Shown: piece by piece, positions 60,992 through 64,000 of the stretch | How positions within the stretch are numbered: position 1 is the stretch's first letter | Layout: every line of letters starts with the position of its first letter | Source of the DNA: Ustulina deusta | Taxonomy: Eukaryota; Ascomycota; Sordariomycetes; Xylariales; Xylariaceae | Direction of reading: 5' to 3' | Length of the DNA: 64,000 nucleotides | Assembly (NCBI GenBank): GCA_023159155.1 | Contig: JAJNNX010000014.1 | Coordinates: 806,001-870,000, forward strand | Position numbers and translations under genes: made by a program | Notes under the pieces: generated by a model | Told to the model about the DNA's origin: nothing | The model's input: the letters and a program-made list of their open reading frames with translations, nothing else | Databases searched by the model: none

Positions 60992-62170
60992 TTAATCGGA
61001 AAATGGACCTGGTGTCAATAACGGTTTTAGGTGGGTTCCAGACCATGAGCCCTCATGTGTTGTGATGTGGTAAAGTCGGCCTTTGATCTGAATAAGGGCA
61101 CGAAACCGTGTTGTTTTGGATGATTTCTGGTCCTTGCCAATCAAGGCCAAGCAGGACGCCGCCGGGAGACCCTGAGGAAATGTAATGCGTTCAATCATGT
61201 GCCATTCGTTGGGGGTAGATGCCGTTCGGACGAAGTGAAAAACGCCGCCTTCTGCAGAGGGCACTAGGAGGTCTAACTGGTTTTTTTTTCCCTTGACGAG
61301 CACGGGGTTGCCCGTTACCTCACCTGGGTGATGGATTCTCGTTGATGTCTGCACGTGCCACTCCCTCAGATCGTACCAACAAGAACAGAGAAACCCCTCG
61401 ACCGTATGCAGTTGAGCACCTGCAATGCATACCGCCACAATTTTTGTGTCGGGATAGCCGTGGAAATCGTTTTCAGTACGTATTGCGGCGATTGAAACTG
61501 CCGAGATAACACCTAAATCCGTGGCGACAAGTTCTGCGGGCTGCCACACGGTCTGTCCCGATACTAATTCGTTAGTTGTCGAGGTGTGAAGCAGGCCGCC
61601 TGACTGACAAGAAACGATCAAACTCCATCGCTCTGGTCTGAAGTCATCATAGTCGCAATCGTAGTCATACTCATCGTCCTTTCCATTTCCATCAATCAAC
61701 GCAACAGCGGGTGTGCCGCTAACAAGGTAACTTGGAAAAGGGCTGACCGGGTCCACCGTGAACGATAAATCGGCCGTTATAGAACGGTAAAAGGTGCGTA
61801 AATATCCGTTCGAGACACAGTACACATTTAGGCGTTCAAAACTCCTGTAGATTGCCAAACCAGATACGGACGAATTGTCTAGCTTCCATGGCATGTCGGG
61901 GAGTGGCCGGGGCGCAGACCAAGGCGTAGAATCGTGGTCTCGGATTCGCTTGAAATAGAAAAGACCACTAGGACCGGCAGCAACTACCTCTTCTGATTGA
62001 GTCATGGCGATCTGGCCAATGTCAGGAAACATAGGCCTCCATGAAGTCGGACTCAAACTCGTGACGGGTAGTGGGCCTGACAGTGCCATCAAAAGCGAAG
62101 CCTGACTGGTATCAGAAGCTGCAGGTGCTTCTCTGCCCACCAGTGTTGGCGAGCTTGTGTCCGGATTCAT
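60992..62170 (-). CDS. Conserved fungal beta-propeller-like protein
   Basis: One exon of 392 residues from ATG 62170 (MNPDTSSPTLVGREAP); an in-frame opening upstream lacks an ATG. The sequence is built of repeated short beta-strand blocks with W/F at regular spacing: GLFYFKRIRD, SVSGLAIYRSFERLNVYCVSNG, LRTFYRSI, WSLIVSCQSGGLLHTST, QLDLLVPSAEGGVFHFVRT and RALIQIKGRLYHITT. This is typical of a lectin-like or WD-unrelated beta-propeller. There is no signal peptide. Similar proteins occur in other ascomycetes to my recollection, without assigned function; sugar binding is only a guess from the fold. An acidic insert (GKDDEYDYDCDYDD) lies near the middle. Confidence 0.75.
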   Translation of the reverse strand: MNPDTSSPTLVGREAPAASDTSQASLLMALSGPLPVTSLSPTSWRPMFPDIGQIAMTQSEEVVAAGPSGLFYFKRIRDHDSTPWSAPRPLPDMPWKLDNSSVSGLAIYRSFERLNVYCVSNGYLRTFYRSITADLSFTVDPVSPFPSYLVSGTPAVALIDGNGKDDEYDYDCDYDDFRPERWSLIVSCQSGGLLHTSTTNELVSGQTVWQPAELVATDLGVISAVSIAAIRTENDFHGYPDTKIVAVCIAGAQLHTVEGFLCSCWYDLREWHVQTSTRIHHPGEVTGNPVLVKGKKNQLDLLVPSAEGGVFHFVRTASTPNEWHMIERITFPQGLPAASCLALIGKDQKSSKTTRFRALIQIKGRLYHITTHEGSWSGTHLKPLLTPGPFSD

Positions 62171-62657
62171 CTCTTCCCGGAACGTGCAGCTGATCTGTTG
62201 CTTGGGGCAGCTCTGATTCTTTAGATTTCGTATAGCGATTATTGGCAGTCGAAGGCGCAAGTTATGCGGTGAGATAGTCAAGTGAGTATTGGAATGAGGT
62301 GTTGGGGGTGGTACTGGTGGTGAGGAGAGATGAGATGTGGATGGCTTGGGCAGTTGTAGAAGAGATGGGACAATTCACACACCACATAAGCTGAGACTGC
62401 ATGTAGGAAGGTACGGGACCTTGGGTACATACCTAGGTACCTGGGTCTAGGTAGCTTCAAATGTTTGTCAACACCCAGGTCTATAGACCAGTACCTATGC
62501 TACTTGAGTACCTAAGTAGGTAGCTTAGGCTAGGTACCTACACCTGCATGTTCATCATATGTTGCCAAAAGTGGCATTTTGCTTCGTACTAATAATGATG
62601 CAACAAAGCTGTATCTTTCTAAAAACGTCACCGCGATGATCGTGATAGTACATATCT
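62171..62657. promoter_or_regulatory. Promoter region with clustered tacctaggta-type palindromes
   Basis: Between 62427 and 62550 the palindromic string acctaggtacct and related ctaggtag, gtacctaag and aggtacct motifs recur about seven times. The region lies upstream of the propeller gene and downstream of the HAD/UPRT gene. A similar small cluster lies at 52924-52950. Binding-site function is a guess; the motif could equally be a short genomic repeat. Confidence 0.35.
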
Positions 62658-64000
62658 TCAAGGTAGCCAAGTCGTGTTGAAGAGCCGGTTTCCAGTATCC
62701 GTAGTGCCCTTGCCGGAAAACTTGTTGTCAGAGAGGCGCAGAGCAATGATATTCAGACCACTGTCGTGCGCGAGCGTGTGGGCAAGGCTACCCTTTGAGA
62801 CGGATTGCGATTGAACAACGCCGGCAATGACCACGATGCGAATCCCAGGACAGATTGTGCGGACGCGCTGAACAAATTGCACCACCGTCTTTCCGCTGTT
62901 CACCACCGAGTCAACCAAGATGACGGTGGATTTTCCAGCTAAATGATGTTCCCCCACATCGTCGGGACCGTTGGCGTGGACGAACGCGGCACTTGGCAAG
63001 ACATCGCTAACACCAAAAGCCATGGGTTCCCCACCGCGCATCAACGCGACGATCACGGTGTGCTGCTCGTCACGCAACCGAAATCCATCAGTCTGATGGC
63101 CCTGCACATGGGGGATCGCGTATTCTTCTAGTCCCACCAATTCGGTTAGGAATCCGGTTGCAAGAAACCATCCGATGCGCCGATGAGCTTTTCGTAAGTC
63201 TGGGCCATTAATATTAGCATCGCGGGTCGGCGTCATGAGTAGCTTGGCTGCATTGCCTCCTGTCGCGTGACGGATTTGAGAGCCGGTACGTAACCCATTG
63301 CGGCGGCAGAAGACTGAGTTGGTGAATTCGGGCCCATTAATCTGTATCAAGGGGAGGTCGGCAACGTTCAGCCGGGGTACTGCATGACTAGGCAGCAAAG
63401 CCTGGCTCGCCTGGAGACCGTCTTGCTCCATGGCTTTGTGCAGAGCTGCGTCCATGCTTTTGCTCCTGGTGTTTTCCTCGCCGACCACAACGATGGCCTG
63501 ATCAGCCGCGCTAAGCATGGGCAAGTCCAGTGGGCTATCGCCAAATGCCACGACGTACAAGTGATGGACATCCCTCAGACGAGAAACAAGACCAGCCTTC
63601 ACCTCGGCGGTCACCACAAAACCATCCGTAATACGCCCCCCGCCGATGACTTTTACCATCCCGGATAGGCCCTTTGTTTCTAGAATTTTCTCCCAGACAC
63701 GGCGCAGTCCACAAGTCATAACCAATGCGCCGACATGATCTTGCTGCGCCACGAGCCGCAGCAACGACAGAAATTCAGGATGAATGTCGACTGCTGATGC
63801 GACGGCGGTGCAGAGGCCGTCAAATTCATTCTCGTCGACCGCCTCTTCGTACATCAGTACGGCTTGGCGGAAGGCCGTGTAAGAGTAACCAAGCGGGCCG
63901 CCGAACAACTCCTTCAGCTGATCTGTGTCGTGTTGGCCCTGGAAGGCGGTCGCCCAAAACAGTTCGCCCGTATCTTCAGCAGCTAACGTCTTGTCAGCGT
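62658..64000 (-). CDS. HAD phosphatase / uracil phosphoribosyltransferase fusion (5' end outside window)
   Basis: An open frame runs from the right edge to the stop at 62658, so only the C-terminal 446 residues or so are present. It starts within HAD motif I (ADKTLAAEDTG; the first Asp lies beyond the edge) and continues with motif IV GDSPLDLPML, a HAD-superfamily phosphatase core. After a linker, the uracil-phosphoribosyltransferase domain shows QIRHATGGNAAKLL-like helix residues, VALMRGGEPMAFG and the PRPP-binding loop VILVDSVVNSGKT, then IRIVVIAGV and the C-terminal TDTGNRLFNTTWLP. UPRTases make UMP from uracil and PRPP in pyrimidine salvage; the attached phosphatase-like domain and the rather diverged active site leave the true substrate open. 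Cytosolic by family. Confidence 0.85.
   Translation of the reverse strand, partial: ADKTLAAEDTGELFWATAFQGQHDTDQLKELFGGPLGYSYTAFRQAVLMYEEAVDENEFDGLCTAVASAVDIHPEFLSLLRLVAQQDHVGALVMTCGLRRVWEKILETKGLSGMVKVIGGGRITDGFVVTAEVKAGLVSRLRDVHHLYVVAFGDSPLDLPMLSAADQAIVVVGEENTRSKSMDAALHKAMEQDGLQASQALLPSHAVPRLNVADLPLIQINGPEFTNSVFCRRNGLRTGSQIRHATGGNAAKLLMTPTRDANINGPDLRKAHRRIGWFLATGFLTELVGLEEYAIPHVQGHQTDGFRLRDEQHTVIVALMRGGEPMAFGVSDVLPSAAFVHANGPDDVGEHHLAGKSTVILVDSVVNSGKTVVQFVQRVRTICPGIRIVVIAGVVQSQSVSKGSLAHTLAHDSGLNIIALRLSDNKFSGKGTTDTGNRLFNTTWLP

Overview
The window is nuclear DNA of a filamentous ascomycete (Pezizomycotina). The evidence is intron-containing genes with short 46-120 nt introns (a few run to about 200 nt), recognisable donor, branch and acceptor sites, a HET-domain gene, typical fungal secreted hydrolases, and a long block of DNA degraded by C-to-T/G-to-A mutation of the kind made by repeat-induced point mutation (RIP). 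All exon borders given here were read by eye. Every gene model keeps an open frame across its junctions, but none is checked against transcripts.

Positions 1 to about 22,680 are extremely AT-rich (about 10-15% G+C in lines I counted) and hold no open frame of 60 codons. This is a transposon graveyard with readable architecture. An LTR retrotransposon (1963-14612, LTRs about 362 bp, target duplication gtaat) sits inside an older element with long terminal inverted repeats (971-1962 plus 14618-14727). It carries an almost unmutated, oppositely oriented solo LTR (10681-11046, target duplication aatat). A second LTR retrotransposon (15567-21645, LTRs about 240 bp, target duplication cttat) sits inside an AT-rich tandem array (about 15,060-22,060). 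A 36-bp-type tandem repeat lies at about 22,290-22,640, just before the sharp change to normal base composition.

From 22.7 to 29.5 kb the DNA has normal composition but few genes: a decayed ORF, one clear single-pass membrane protein (24311-25501), and a doubtful ORF region. From 29.5 to 64 kb it is gene-rich: a HET-domain protein (+), an aldo/keto reductase (-), a two-domain Mre11/SbcD-like phosphoesterase fused to a Rad50/SbcC-like ATPase (-), a large conserved fungal protein of unknown function (-), a MITE-like element, a GDSL/SGNH esterase-like secreted protein (-), a small disordered protein (+), an aldehyde dehydrogenase (+), a GH5 endoglucanase with a CBM_X2-like module (-), an SRR1-domain protein (+), a ten-exon HExxH metallopeptidase-like protein (+), a beta-propeller-like protein (-) and the 3' part of a HAD/uracil-phosphoribosyltransferase fusion (-) that runs off the right edge.

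The genes do not form an obvious biosynthetic cluster. The most unusual item is the single-gene fusion of a complete metallophosphoesterase (all five metal motifs) with a complete SMC/Rad50-type ATPase (Walker A, signature, Walker B, H-loop), about 1239 residues, with no visible zinc hook. In cellular organisms these two activities are normally separate proteins (Mre11 + Rad50, SbcD + SbcC). The 838-residue protein encoded just upstream on the same strand is its nearest neighbour.
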